Shown: positions 50,201 to 63,210 of the stretch, piece by piece
Layout of the letters: the number at the start of each line of letters is the position of its first letter
Numbering within the stretch: the stretch's first letter is position 1
Source: Lingula anatina
Lineage: Eukaryota; Brachiopoda; Lingulata; Lingulida; Lingulidae
NCBI RefSeq assembly: GCF_001039355.2
Contig: NW_019775491.1
Span: 737,740-801,739 of the forward strand
DNA: 64,000 nt
Reading direction: 5' to 3'
Program-made: the position numbers and the translations under genes
Notes under the pieces: generated by a model
The model's database searches: none
Seen by the model: the letters and a program-made list of their open reading frames with translations, nothing else
Told to the model about the DNA's origin: nothing

Positions 50201-52427
50201 ATGCATCGTTTTAAAAGAGAGATTACTGTGAAATAGATGTTTTCTTGTACTTCATCCATAAACCAGGTAATGGTAATCAGTTTATAGTCAGTTAAAAAGA
50301 ATTAAATGCAGACTTTTTGTTATTTCCATTAATCTCCAAGGGGAAACTGTTAAAGTTCCTTATAACATTTATCTATTTATTGGCATGCTCATTAATTATT
50401 TGAAAATGTTTGGTTTGTGTACTGCTGTCAAAAATACTGTTGTCTGCCATAAGTTGGATGCTGTGCAGCATTTATAGACACAAGTATGTGGCATGACACA
50501 TTGACAGTGACATAATGGTTGCAGAGCCATATATATTGATTATCATTTCTTGTAACATATAGAGGCAGGTTGACTCTATATTGCAAGTTGTATAGAAGAC
50601 TGGGTGTAACATTCATACAATCAATACATAAAGGAGTGGTTTGCAAGCTTTGTATCCTTTATGTGTATGAATTGGTTTGTTATTTGTTTATAAGAAAACA
50701 TGCATGATATTACTATGGCACCTATATACAAATGAAACGGGTGACCCACATTTTGGACAAAGCTTATCTAAAATGTACGAAGGTTATACCATGAAGTTTT
50801 GCTTTCTGTGGTACTTAAGTGCACACTGTGTGCTTAATGGCTGCTTTCTTTGTTATAACTTTTCTCAACTTGTTGAATGTTGTTCTGTTTTATATTTTTT
50901 ATATTCAAGTAATATTGATCTTCCTTATAAGGTTGTATAACTACAGATAACCTTAATTGAGTCATACCAGGATGTTTGCATTGTGTGGTATGTATAATGA
51001 GTGTGGACTTGGTTATAGAGCCGTTTTGCACTGACATTGGAACAATCTCAAAGGTTGGGAAGTGTAGACCACATCCTGCCAGAATAACAGCTTATGAAGT
51101 GAAGGCTGCATAATGTTTCCAAGTTTATATTTACACTTGTTTATTTTTCACTGAGGTTTGTTTTTAAGAGCAAAATAGGTTTAGACTGAAACTTTTGCTC
51201 TCTCTTCTTTCAGTTCACTTTACTTATGAAAATTCATCGGTCAACTGCAGATCTAACCTTACTGTCTCCCATAGACCAGTATTTTAGTAACATGTATATA
51301 AACCAGCCAACCAGGCAGTGATACTATGGGCAGGCAAATAATGTCACATTTAAAAGATTTATATCATGTACATTGGGAAGGTCAAGTTTCCTCTTAAACT
51401 GAATGTTAAAGCACAATTCAGTACATGGCAATTATTTTATCTCGGGGATTTTGATTAATAATACTTGTTTCCATGCAGTATTAAGTTTTTTTTTTCAGGT
51501 AAGATAAGTCTGTCTATAAAAGAAAACATTTTCTGGTTTGCAAGTCAACCTACAATGCTATCTGTCATTCTATCACTCCACCTTTGTGCATAGATTTAAT
51601 CACTTAAAAGCAAAGGTCTGTAGCTGACATGTACTGTGCATGTCAAAGCATCTGGCATCTATTTATATGAGGTGGGAAATGTATAGTGCAGGAAGTCGCA
51701 TCTAAGCAGCTGAGTATTATTGACTGGAGGTTTATTATTGTGTGATGGATATTTCGAAATACATAAGTACAAATACAAATGAAAGGTTGTTGGTTAATCT
51801 CTCCAAACCAAAATTGAAACAGGTGTGTTTATCTGATTATACATGCCTACGATAACATTGCATCATGTTCACACTATGTGCAGTTAAATTTGTAGGAGTG
51901 CCTGGTTTAGAGTCATTACGGAATTGAATTGGATCTCAGACTGAAAGATTATGTAGCCAGATTTTTATACCCAAGTGGATCATTCGTGAGAGAAAAAAAA
52001 TAACATGGGGTTCATTTACAAGATAATATTTGTTTTGAAATAGCCTAGATACTTTATACTGCTAACTGCAGCTGATCGTATTTCATTCTTATGTAAATAC
52101 ATAAAAATGTGTGTATGCAATTCATTCAGGCACTTTGCCAATAGCATAGCTTTAACCTGTGGGATATATCATGCGTATATAGGCATATTGGTAAAGCCTT
52201 TGTTGTTAGCAGTTTATATGCTAGTGGAATGCCCTTTGTATAAGTCCATTGTGCAACTTTCAATGCACATAAATAGGGATTTTGTATTCTTGTTTACACT
52301 CTATATAGTATTTATAGCCAAATTCTTGAAAAGATGGAAAGGTGTATATTTTGAGCAGCAATTTTTTGCAAAATAACAGGTTTTGAGATTTGACCTATCA
52401 ATGAGTTAGTATTGTTTTGCTTTCCAG
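47225..52427 (+). other. Long first intron, no exon identified
   Basis: AT-rich. The only striking feature is a poly-T/poly-G tract at 48183-48236 with an N at 48216, a low-complexity sequencing scar. The short ORFs here have no domain signal. Confidence 0.5.
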
Positions 52428-52436
52428 ACAAAGGAA

Positions 52437-55400
52437 ATGGACGAGTTCAATCCACTGGATGTCTTAGCTGCAGCTGCTGCCCTAAAGAGCCATACGCTTT
52501 GTGATGCCAAGGATAGTAGTAACAGTCCTGACCCTAAAGACTCCACTACATTGAAAGCAAAGTCAAGGCCATCTATTGTGAACAATTCACAACAGGACAT
52601 GACTATCAAGACTGCTGCAGTAGATGTCACTAAAAACCTCAACAAAACCACAAACGGAGAGGTCAGTGCATCAGACGAGGAAAGCAAATGGGATAACAAT
52701 ACATGGCAGAAAACAAATGGAGATGTGAAGTCTCCTGAACATAAACACACTGTGGTTAAAACAAAGAAAATGGTCATCAGTGCTAGTGGAACCAGTGTAT
52801 CACAGAATTTTCCAACCTTGAGGAATGCCCTAGATATCAGTGTGTGTGATATCAACAGTAATAATAAACAGGTGGAGCATGTGACTACTAATCACCAGGA
52901 TACAGACAAGCAGTCTAATTTGGAAGATGACTCATGTGTATCTGCAACACAAGCTGGGATAGGCCCCAATACATTGACACGTGGAGCATTCCATTGTCAG
53001 ACTACTACTTCTGAAAGGACTAACAAAGGGGAAGTTGATAGTGATGGTAGTGTGACTGAAGTAGACCAATCAGAGCAGAAAAGTGTGGTTATAGCCAAAG
53101 GATCGGACTCTGTGGACTCATTATCAGCTAAGGGGCCCAGCAGTGACAAGTCGGACTCTGAAATGGGATGTGATACAACAGTGGCACCAGACAGCGACTC
53201 TGGTGTGGAACCTGGGTCACCAGAGGAAACAAAAATTGAAAGTCATGAGATGACAGAAACGAGTGTGGAAATGACTTCTCCTGTAACAGTGGCAGCTAAG
53301 CCCAGTACACTAACTCTGTATGTGACTACCAGTTCTAATGGACAGAAAATGGTGAAAACTCCACTGCCTGGTGTACAACATAAACATCAGCTGGCCACCA
53401 TAGTAGCTAAGCCTGCTTCACAGCAGCAAAAGACAACTTTGGCCTTCACAAACGGTAACAAGGTGGTTTACCTCCCAGTGAAGTCGGCCTTGGCTCAGGG
53501 AAATGTAGGAGTCAAAGGGCAGAAAGTAGTGGCTGTCACACAGGCGGGTGCAAAAGTCCAACAAAGGCCGATTGTTAGTCCAATCCAAATGTCTAGTAAG
53601 ACTTCTATTTCAACTGCAGCTCTAAATATAGGAAAAGTAACAGCTCAGGCAGGTACTAAAGTAATTACAGTGTTTCCTGATAAATTATGCCAAGGGCAGT
53701 CGTTACTTGGTAATAGAGTGACAGATGCTGGTGGTGATAATGGACTGACGACCACTTGTGGCCAGAAGGTGGTGTTACCTTCAACATCCAACCCCTCAGC
53801 TACAGAATCTCAGCCAGATGGGGAGAAAGCAGTAAGTTCTGCCTTGGGCCAGATCAATAGCATGCATACTAAGCTGAACAATATGAAAAGCTCATCTTGC
53901 CCATCTACTGCAGTAACACTGGATAATGCACACGAAGATGGTTTAAAGTCATTGGATTCATCCATCAGTAAAAAAAGTAATCTGCTAAAAGATGATGCTT
54001 CTTTTAATTTGCCCAGTATTGTGCCAGATGAAAGTCAGCTAATTAATGTGAGAACTAACCAGTGTGGTAGTGGTGGCGAGGATGTTGAACATCCTGTCTC
54101 TTGTGACAGAACTGATAAAGAAAAGGAGGATAGTGATATAAAATCAAGTAGATCCTCACATTTAATTACCAGTGACAAATTGCCCTCAGCTGCATGTGGT
54201 GATGAAGTCGGCTCCTCTCATAGTGCAGCCAGTATAACGCATGATAATAAAACTCACAAAGGAGAAGCTGTACAAACAAGCACTTCTGCCAGGACAGACT
54301 TGGGAAATGAAAGTAAACCCGAAGTTGGGGTTGAAAAATCAGACCTTGGTGAAAGTAGCATTTCTAAGTCTTTAGCAGTGACATCTGTAGGTTATGCCAG
54401 TGGGGTTATTGCCAGACCAGTGACACCTGTGAACTCGTCCATTACTAGGATACAGGCACGGGGCTCTTCCCCCATTCTCACTTCCCAGGCTCAGGCCACC
54501 CCTCCTGTAGCCTCAGCTCACCAGCCTATGAGGGGGATCATTCTCAGTGGAGGGTTGGGTGCACTGAGCAATGCCCAGGCTCAGTTCAGTGCAGCTTTGC
54601 ACAAGGCCTCCAAAACTACTCCATCTACAGCACATATCCTCCCAGCTGGTGGTGTGCTGGGCCCAACCACCACTACTACTACACCTCAGGGAATCCTAAC
54701 CAAAGCTGGTATAGCAGGAACAGCTGCCTCAATGCAGGCATATTCCCAACACATGTCCAGTAACACTAGTCAAGCTCTACCATTGTCCACAGCTACAGGA
54801 GCTGGGGTGGTCTCCCCCAGCAAAATACAGAGATATGCTTCCTTCATGAGCTACCCTGTCCCAAGGAAAGCAAAAAGTGAAGACAAAAGGAATATTAAAA
54901 TGCCTGTGGAAGCATTGCTTCATTCCCATGCCCTGCTAGATCATGACTATTGCTGGCATGCTTACTATGAAGTGGCTATCAATAGTGTCCTGCCAGAGAA
55001 ACCCAAGAAAGAAAAGAAAGAACCCAGGGAGAGGAGGAAAGGAAGGAAGTCTAAAGCCTCTGAAGTAGAGAGTGATGTCCACTCAGAGGTCTCCACGGAA
55101 GACTTGGCCATAAGTTTAGATGGGGAAGACATTGCTGAAGTGGTATGTAATCTCTCTCTTTTTCTCTTTTCTTTCTCTATCTTTTATTGCTGAAGATGAA
55201 CTTTACCTAATAAAGCTAGTTAACACAACCATAAAGTAGTGTGTCTGTAGGATATTTCTGATAATTGCAAATTTTACGTTTTTTCAAAAATCTCTGCAAA
55301 TTTTACATTTTTTCAAAAATCTCTGGAATTTCTACCCTCCTCTTTTGTAGTAGGCAAAATTTTATATGCTGTAGTGAGCACAGCTAAAATGAGTCATGTT

Positions 55401-58400
55401 GTACACAGGTTTCCTCAGTATCTACACTGCATATTGATTACAAGCAGTAAAATCTTAGAACATTTACATGTAAGGCTGTTGTTAAATCTGTCAAGGTTTT
55501 GCACACCCTGTTTGTCTTAAAGCAGTAAAATTGACCTGTCAAAATTATCTCAGGCAGGCATTTGTTTTACATCCTGCTCATAACAATAGCTGATGAATTA
55601 CCTGTAGTTTGAATTCTATACAATGGTGCATGTTCTTATAAATGCTCATCAGTGTGTAGCTTAGCATATAGATTCAACTTCTGTATAATTTATTACCTCC
55701 TAGTGCGAAGGAAATTGCTTTCAGTTTCTTGTATAAAAAAAAAGAAAGTTTGCACAGGGAAGAGAGTTGTTTGGTGATTGGCACACATAGTGGAATTTCC
55801 ACATGACATGTAACCCATTCAGATAAGACTGGCTGTAAGCATTTCCTAGCTGATAAACTTTTGTGTTAAGTATAGACCTAGAGAAGTGTGGAATGGCACT
55901 TAAACCTTTAAGCAAGCTTGCAAATATTTATATAGCTTTTGACGCCTAAATTTTCTTTCCTGATCAAACTTGTGACAAGTTAAACTGTGGATGGTAGGAT
56001 GTTCATATAAGTATCCTTTTTGTGATTCAAAAGGTGAACTTTATCAAGGTGTTGTTAATAATTGACAAACTTTCTTATAAACCACTTCTACTTCTCTTAA
56101 AAAAACTTAAATAAAGTTGACATGTCAAAATATAGCAAAAATAACTGTAAATTTTCACCTTTTCATATTTCTCATTGGAAACTGACCTATTTATCCACCT
56201 TCAGTTTGTAAATGTTCACCAAATGACTAAGTAATTTATGATGCATTCTGTGCATGCAATAAATGTTTAAATGAGGGTTATATATAGCACAGAAAGAAAA
56301 TAGAAAATATCTGTTCAATATTATTTTTTTAAAAAAATGTGAGATGATGCCTTTTGGTATTTCTTTAAGTGATGCTTTTGAAACTATATCATGTTCAGGT
56401 TTTGTGGCAAAAGATTTGACTTCATGTGTAACTTAAATATTTGTTCTTTTGAAAATAAAAGATGAAGGATGGCTGTGAGGTACAAGATATTTTTGCAATG
56501 CATGCATTATGTAAATTAGTAATATGGTTAGAAACTATTTTGCCCATAGTAATAAAAAAGTTTAAATTATGTAATACTGATATATCAGTTCTACTGTTTG
56601 TTTGGATTTGCTCTGTTATAAAAGTTAAGTATTTCTTGGTTTGTTTGTTTAAAGGCTAGCCCATTGGAGAAAGAGGATCACAGTCCAGACCATGCTGTCC
56701 TTCAAGATAGTCCTGAAGATGCCAGCTCAGGGGAGAGGAAAAAGAGGAAATATGTACGGAAGAAACCTCGCAAATCTGACAGTAGTGATACGGAAAATAA
56801 CAAAGAAAAAGCTGCAAAACAGGCCAAGGCAAAAGCAGAAGCTGACAATAAGGTTAAAATATGTGGCAGCTTTCAGGACCACTTTATATATTTTGCAACC
56901 AAGAAAATAAAAAGCCGAACTCGCAACCTGGACAAGAATAAAAATCAGAATGCTAATGCTTATGAAATTGCCCCAGGTGATGTTGACTTCTACAGGAAAA
57001 TGTGGGTACCAGCCACAACTAGTAGCACAGTGCAGGTGGCGCCCTCTACAGCTATAGCTAGCCCACCAAAGTCCATGACTGATTCTCTCCTGCCTCCACA
57101 ACAAAACAACTCTGGCGGACTGTCACCAGGGAGAAAGGAGGACGTGTTTGAGTTAGTGGATGAGTTATATATGATGTCCGAGGGAGGCATACCTATATCA
57201 GATGTTGATACGTCCTTGGACACCTCATTTATCACCACAGAGACTGTGACAACTGCAAGCTTTCCTCCTGTGCAGAAGTTGCCACACTCACAACCTATTC
57301 CACAACAACAACAACAACAGCAGCAGGACATTGATGAAATTCTGAAAAGCTTAACGGCTGAAGAAATCAAAGAAATCTTAAACAATATGAACAGTGATGC
57401 TCTCATGTCTACTGACCCGACATTGAGTAGTATCCTTGATACAGTTGTAGATACTTCTGCACTGCCAGTGGGGTCAAACGTGGTGAAACCTGCCTATATT
57501 GATGCACCATTGTCAGGAATTGTCGTTGAAAAGCTTGATTCTGTCCAAACCGAAGATGAAGTAGACAAAGCAACTTCCTCCACAGCAGAGGTGCTAATTG
57601 ACCCTGTTGCTGGGGCCTCTGCAGGTCTACTTCAAGCCTCAGTGGAGACATCCCTGGTGGACAGTTCTGTCACAGGGGTGTTAAGTCAAGGGAGCTCTGG
57701 TCAGCTGTTTGACCTAGCAGAGGTGCAAACAAGTGAGTACATTAGTGTACCACAGAACACCGTGAACTTGTTGCTTAATGATCTCAACGCATCCCCTGTA
57801 AAACCATCAGCAGGTGAGGTACCTACTTCAACAAATCTTGGTACACCACTGGGAGAGAAACTACTCAGTGCTCTAGCAGAGAGCAGCCCCATCAGACGTC
57901 CTCAACCCCAGAGTGCTACTGTGGCTGCTCTGAACTTTGACCAGGCCCACATGGGACTGGCTGGTGCTGCCGGGAGTGGCATGCTGGACAAGACGGAACT
58001 GTTCCCAGATATGAGTGGGAATGCAGCCCCAGAGACGAGCCTGGACAGTAGCGTGCCCGAGCTGACCACTGTGACCATGTATTGGAATACCTTCCCTGCT
58101 CTCATGATCAACAATGAGCCACATGTCAGGTATGCTCATAGTCTATGTGAGACATTTCATGCACACTTTTTAAGAGCTTAGAACTTGGATATGTTCTACA
58201 GAGGAACCTCATTCCTCAGAAGACTTATTTCAGAACCCCTGTATGTTCATTGTTGATGAACTTGTCATTAATTTCAAGTGCTTTGTAGAAATTGGCACAA
58301 AAATTTCAACATGTTTTGGTGTGGTATAGTGATTGTCTGGGTAAATATAGAAATGATGTGTGTTGAGGTAATTGCTGCTTGGTTTCAGGTTGGTAGATAT

Positions 58401-61400
58401 CCACAAGCAGGCTTTGCCAGCCAAGGATACTGGTTTGTTAAAGAAGCGCTGTGTTACCATGGGTCTTGCCATTAAGAATTGTTCAGATATGCAGAGGGAT
58501 TTCCTGATACGATATGCCAGGGCTTCCCCTTCAAAGAGCACCGTTATAGTTTCCAAGACAACAGCAGAAGAACTGATTGGTTTCTATGTCAACCCACAGC
58601 CCAAAATACATCGATCATCCAGGGATGAGAAACTTGACAATGATACTAAAGTGGATGAGGTAAGGTCATCCAGAAACTTAACTAAAAGCATTAGGGGTAT
58701 GTTCAAGGACTTCTTTGGGAAGAGCAGATAAATGTTGGTTGGATTAACAGACTGCAAACTCTGAACACCGGATGTTTTTCCTTGTGGTTTTGTGGTTCTT
58801 AAAAAATAATTCTGGTGACATTGTTTTACGCTGCTGTAAATGAACTACAAAAGTAAACATGGTTCTCTGTTTTATAGAAAGTTACTAGATGCAAAAGCAA
58901 ATGCTCTTGATAAAAAGAATAACCAAATTAATCTCAAATAGAAATAAAATAATATTGGTACCTGTGTCAAAAATAAATGATGAGCACCCACTATATCTTT
59001 AAAGTAATCAACATGTTTGTATTCATGTCATTTCTTTAGGAGGTCTCTATGCCCAGTAGTTCAGAACAGGGTGGACAGAGTGATAAGGAAATGAAAGATG
59101 TTGTGCCAAGGAAGAGAAACTCCTCGCTGGGTGCTGGGCCTGCCAAGAAACAGAAAATCCACTTCAAACTGCAGGGAGATGATGTGCTTATTGCAGAAGT
59201 ACCAAAATCTAGGTATTCATGTTTTTGCCTTTATTGCTTTGCTTGTTAACTGCCTAACTAATTAAGTTGTGGGCAGATTTAGATAAAACTTTCAGGATAA
59301 GCTAGAAATGGGCTAACTTGAAATTGATTAAATTTTGAGTGACCTGTTAAATAATTAATGAATATTATTATTGAGCTGCCCTGGTAGATATCTGATTGCT
59401 TTCCAATTTACGTAACAAGTAGATAATTCTTTTAAGAAGTGTGTATTTTTTCAAGCAGAGAATATCAGTTATTTTGGCACGTACCAGTATGAACCAGGAG
59501 TGCTTTGTTACAACAGTGAAAAGTTTCAGGCACATGGAGTTTACAGTGACAGTTTTAGTCTGTGGTTGGTAAATAACATCAACAATTTTTTTTCGTTACA
59601 AAAACTTAAAATTTTCATATATTTTTTCCATTTCAGTATACCTGGTGATAAGAATAGTGATCCTGGAGCAGAGGAAAATGATGCAGTTACTGACTCTAAC
59701 CAGAAAGTACCCACTGACATTACCAAGCCCAAAAAGCAGAGAAAAAGAGAGGAGCCTTGTCCCTCTAACAGGTTAGAACGTCCAAGACGTGGAAAACGTG
59801 TTAGATATGACCAGCTGGTACAAGGCAGTTGTGCATCCGACTCCAGTGATCATGAAGAAACTGAAAAATGTGGTTTTGAGCCTCCTGCTATGGACCAAAG
59901 TGGTATTGATCCTAGTAGTTTGACAGGCACAAATACACCTGTGGGAGATCAAACAACAGATTGTAAAGCATCTTTGGATTCTAAAGGAGACACCACTGGA
60001 TTTTGTTCAGAATTTCAAAAGTTTATTCTACCACCAACACCTCAAGACACAGCACTTAAGGTAAAACTCAGAGGAAAGAAGAGATCTAAAAAAGGGTTTG
60101 GCAGGGGGAGAATTGCATTAAAAAGTTCAGGCTCTTCACTAAATAACCAAGATGAAAATGATAAAAAAATGAAAACCCCAGCCATGTTGCCGGATGGTAT
60201 AGTGCCCATCACCCCTCCAAGAGGACGCCCCAGAAAGGCTGAATTAGAGAAAATGAAGCTTGTAAAAGCAACAAGAGACCTCCAGAAATTGAAACTAAAA
60301 GCCATGAAATTAAAAGCAGTTGAGGTGAAGGAAAGGCACCGAATTGAAAAGGAAAAGATGAAGAATTTACACAATGCTAAACGACAGTCTCCAAGAAACA
60401 AAAAGTTTAGCCACTCTCCTCAGCATGACTCCCAAAAGCAAAAACTTGATCACTGTTACTCCTTCTACCCTGAGGATCGAATGGAAATTGAAACTCTGGA
60501 TGACACCTCTGTGGGTGAAAGCTGTGAGGTCCAGCGTGTCATAGCTTGTGATGGGGAGGTGAAGCCATGTACAGTGGCCATGGAGAAGCAGAAACCCTTA
60601 GAGGTTGTCCATAGGGATGCGGTTCATAGAGATGACCAGAGAGGGCGCTCTCAGGATGGGGACCTTTACCTTCACCTGTATAAAATGAAGAACTCCCAGT
60701 GTGTTCAGTGCACCACATGTTGCGAGTTTTTCACTGTGAGACTGTTCAAGCAACATTTTCATGATCCCAATGATCCAGACATGATAGTCCAAGCCACAGT
60801 GACCCAGAAATTGGAGATGCGCAGTGTTAATCCAACAACGGAGGAAGAACAAAAATGGGAGAACTACACCAAACGTAAAAGGTACTTTGAAAACCAGACT
60901 GAGACTCCAGGGGGAAAACATCAAGAAAAAGAGGACAGTTCCATTGTCCGTGCTTTAAAGTTCAAGATCCAGCATCTTGATCAACTGGCTGCTGAAGGTG
61001 ATCAGTCCAAAAATAAAGTTTCAACACGCCACAGTACACGTGAACGCAAGAAAAAACAACTCTATCCTATGGAGAAGTACACCTATTCCAAGCTGCTACC
61101 AAACTACTCTGCTGAACTGAAGAAGGAGCCGTATGTCCCGGAACTTGAGATTGGAGACACGCGCTATGGTGAACTAGAGCAGAGGCTGCTGCCATCTGAA
61201 ATGAAAGCTGAGGTAAACAGAATGACTATAAATATCAATATATCTCCATCTAAAGATTTCTGTGAAAGTGATGGTAGCACTGATAGTTGCCCCTTTAAAG
61301 AGGTGATTAAAAAGTATGACCTTCAAGTAAATAGCAGTTCAAAACTACAAGAGGCCTCTGGAGAAAAATGTGCTGTTGCAAAGAAAACCAGGACTGTAGA

Positions 61401-61434
61401 CTCTCAAGATTTTACTGCTTTATCCTTAGACTGA
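52437..61434 (+). CDS. Large probable nuclear protein with AT-hook and Cys/His motif
   Basis: Coding exons 52437-55142 (exon begins at 52428), 56655-58129, 58389-58659, 59040-59212 and 59637-61434. All phases agree, giving about 2,140 residues. The first 800 residues are Ser/Thr/Ala-rich and disordered, opening MDEFNPLDVLAAAAALKS. A conserved-looking patch follows (VEALLHSHALLDHDYCWHAY) with a basic stretch (KKEKKEPRERRKGRKSK). Exon 2 has a polyQ run before DIDEILKSLTAEEIKEIL. Exon 3 holds KKRCVTMGLAIKNCSDMQRD. The last exon has an AT-hook (PRGRPRKAELEK), a Lys-rich coiled coil and CVQCTTCCEFF...HFH followed by EEEQKWENYTKRKRYFE, reminiscent of the Cys/His module of SKI-family SMAD4-binding domains. 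I do not recognise a named orthologue. A chromatin or transcription role is inferred from composition and AT-hook. A donor at 61213 may give an alternative C-terminus. Confidence 0.75.
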
Positions 61435-63210
61435 TTAAGTTTTTATGCTTCTCTATGAGTCAGTTTCCATATAATTGCTACCAATGAGTATTGTCTCTAA
61501 TTTTCATTTTATTTACTGGTATTTCTTGTGGTTGTTTTGCATATCTTGTGTGCCTTCTACTGTCAGCTGATTTCACCTGAGTGTTGTGGGGTGGTTTTGG
61601 GTTTACTTCCTGCAATATAATTCTTTTACTCATTATACGTGTTATTCACCTTGGATAGTGACTATTTCTGTCTCACACATACTTTTACTTTTGTAGGTGC
61701 CGTAGGGCATGACTAGTTCAGAAGTTCTGGACAAAAACATCAGTTGCAGGCAAAGGATGGGGAAAAGATGAAATCAGAAGATAGTAAAAAAGGAGTCTGG
61801 CACAGTTTTGATTCATACTGGACATCAGTTAATGTTTTGTACCTTAAATCAGTTGTCATGATCCTAGTATGGTAGAGCTGTATGAATTGTGACCTTTCAT
61901 ACCAATATAAAGTATTCAAGAGCAAGATAACAGATTTTAGATAATATTTACTAATGCCTAAAAAAAAAGATTATTGGAAGTTGTATACAATAGATATGAT
62001 CTAAGTAAATAATTAATGCTTATACAATGAATATTACATCTCTGACAAGTGATTAAGTGACAGCTTTTTGGTGATTTGTTTGCAAGATTGGTAAAAGTAT
62101 CATTTAAGAGTGGTTAATTTTCTTGACAAAAACCGATAAAACCTAATGGTAAGAACTACACCACATCTGGTGTTATTTATTGACAGTTATTTGATAGAAA
62201 AATGTGAAAATGACCAAAAAACATGTTATAAGGTTTTGTTTTGTGGTAAAAGATGACATAACAGATGAAAGAGCAGAAAGATTAAGTTCTTAATTGTGAT
62301 TGTTATTGATGATCAGTTGTCATCAAGTTGAATATGTGGACAATACTGTAGATTTGTATAACATAGATTGTATATTGTGTATAGTTTGTATATTCCAGTT
62401 TACATAGTGGCACATTTGTGCACAGTAAAAAAGCTTGTAAATACAACCTGTTTTGTAGCAAAATTATCTGCTTTTGTTTTGAGTATGTTATAGTTTAACA
62501 GATGGTTTCAAAGTGTTCTTTCAAACATTGAAAACAATTAAAAATGCCCAAGTGTTAATTTGTTCACAGTTTATCAGGAAGTCAAATGATGTGATAAATA
62601 TAATGTAACATACTTATGGATCTAGACTAAGAGTCAATTATTTTAAGGGGGTTGAACTCTAGTAATGGAGGTTCTATGAGTGGATAGATAATTTCAACAT
62701 TGTCCTTTTTACACACTATACACTTAAAACACCATGCATATTAAAATTTCTTAACTAAAAGCATATACAAAATGCAATCATCTAAGATTTTATTCAATGT
62801 TAAACATTGGTTTCAGGCTACATTTATAAAAAAAAAATGCATTTTGTTCAGAGTTCCAGGAGGACACACTTTTAACTGCACTCAGTTGTTCCAAAATTCA
62901 GATCTAATAAGTTCTTTTTTACAGAAACTCCACCACATTATTTGCAGTAATAAAAAGCTTTAAAATTGACAATTGTGATACTTAACAATTTTAAAGGCTT
63001 TTTTACTTCATCAGTACCAAATTTGAATGACTGTCTTTGCTAATTATGTAAGGTGTGTAGTAAATTTTAGCTATGTAATTACTTCAACAAAAATCAATTT
63101 CTCATCCCTCATAATACAGATGTATAATGCAAAACGTTTTAAAGCCATTTTTATGAAGTCTCTCAAGTTCTTGAAAACTGTGATGACTCCCGAGATTAGG
63201 TTGCATTCCC
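61435..63210. other. Convergent intergenic region and 3' UTRs
   Basis: Between two converging genes. AT-rich, no coding signal. A possible acceptor at 61696 (TTTTACTTTTGTAG) could splice from 61212 to an alternative stop. Confidence 0.45.
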
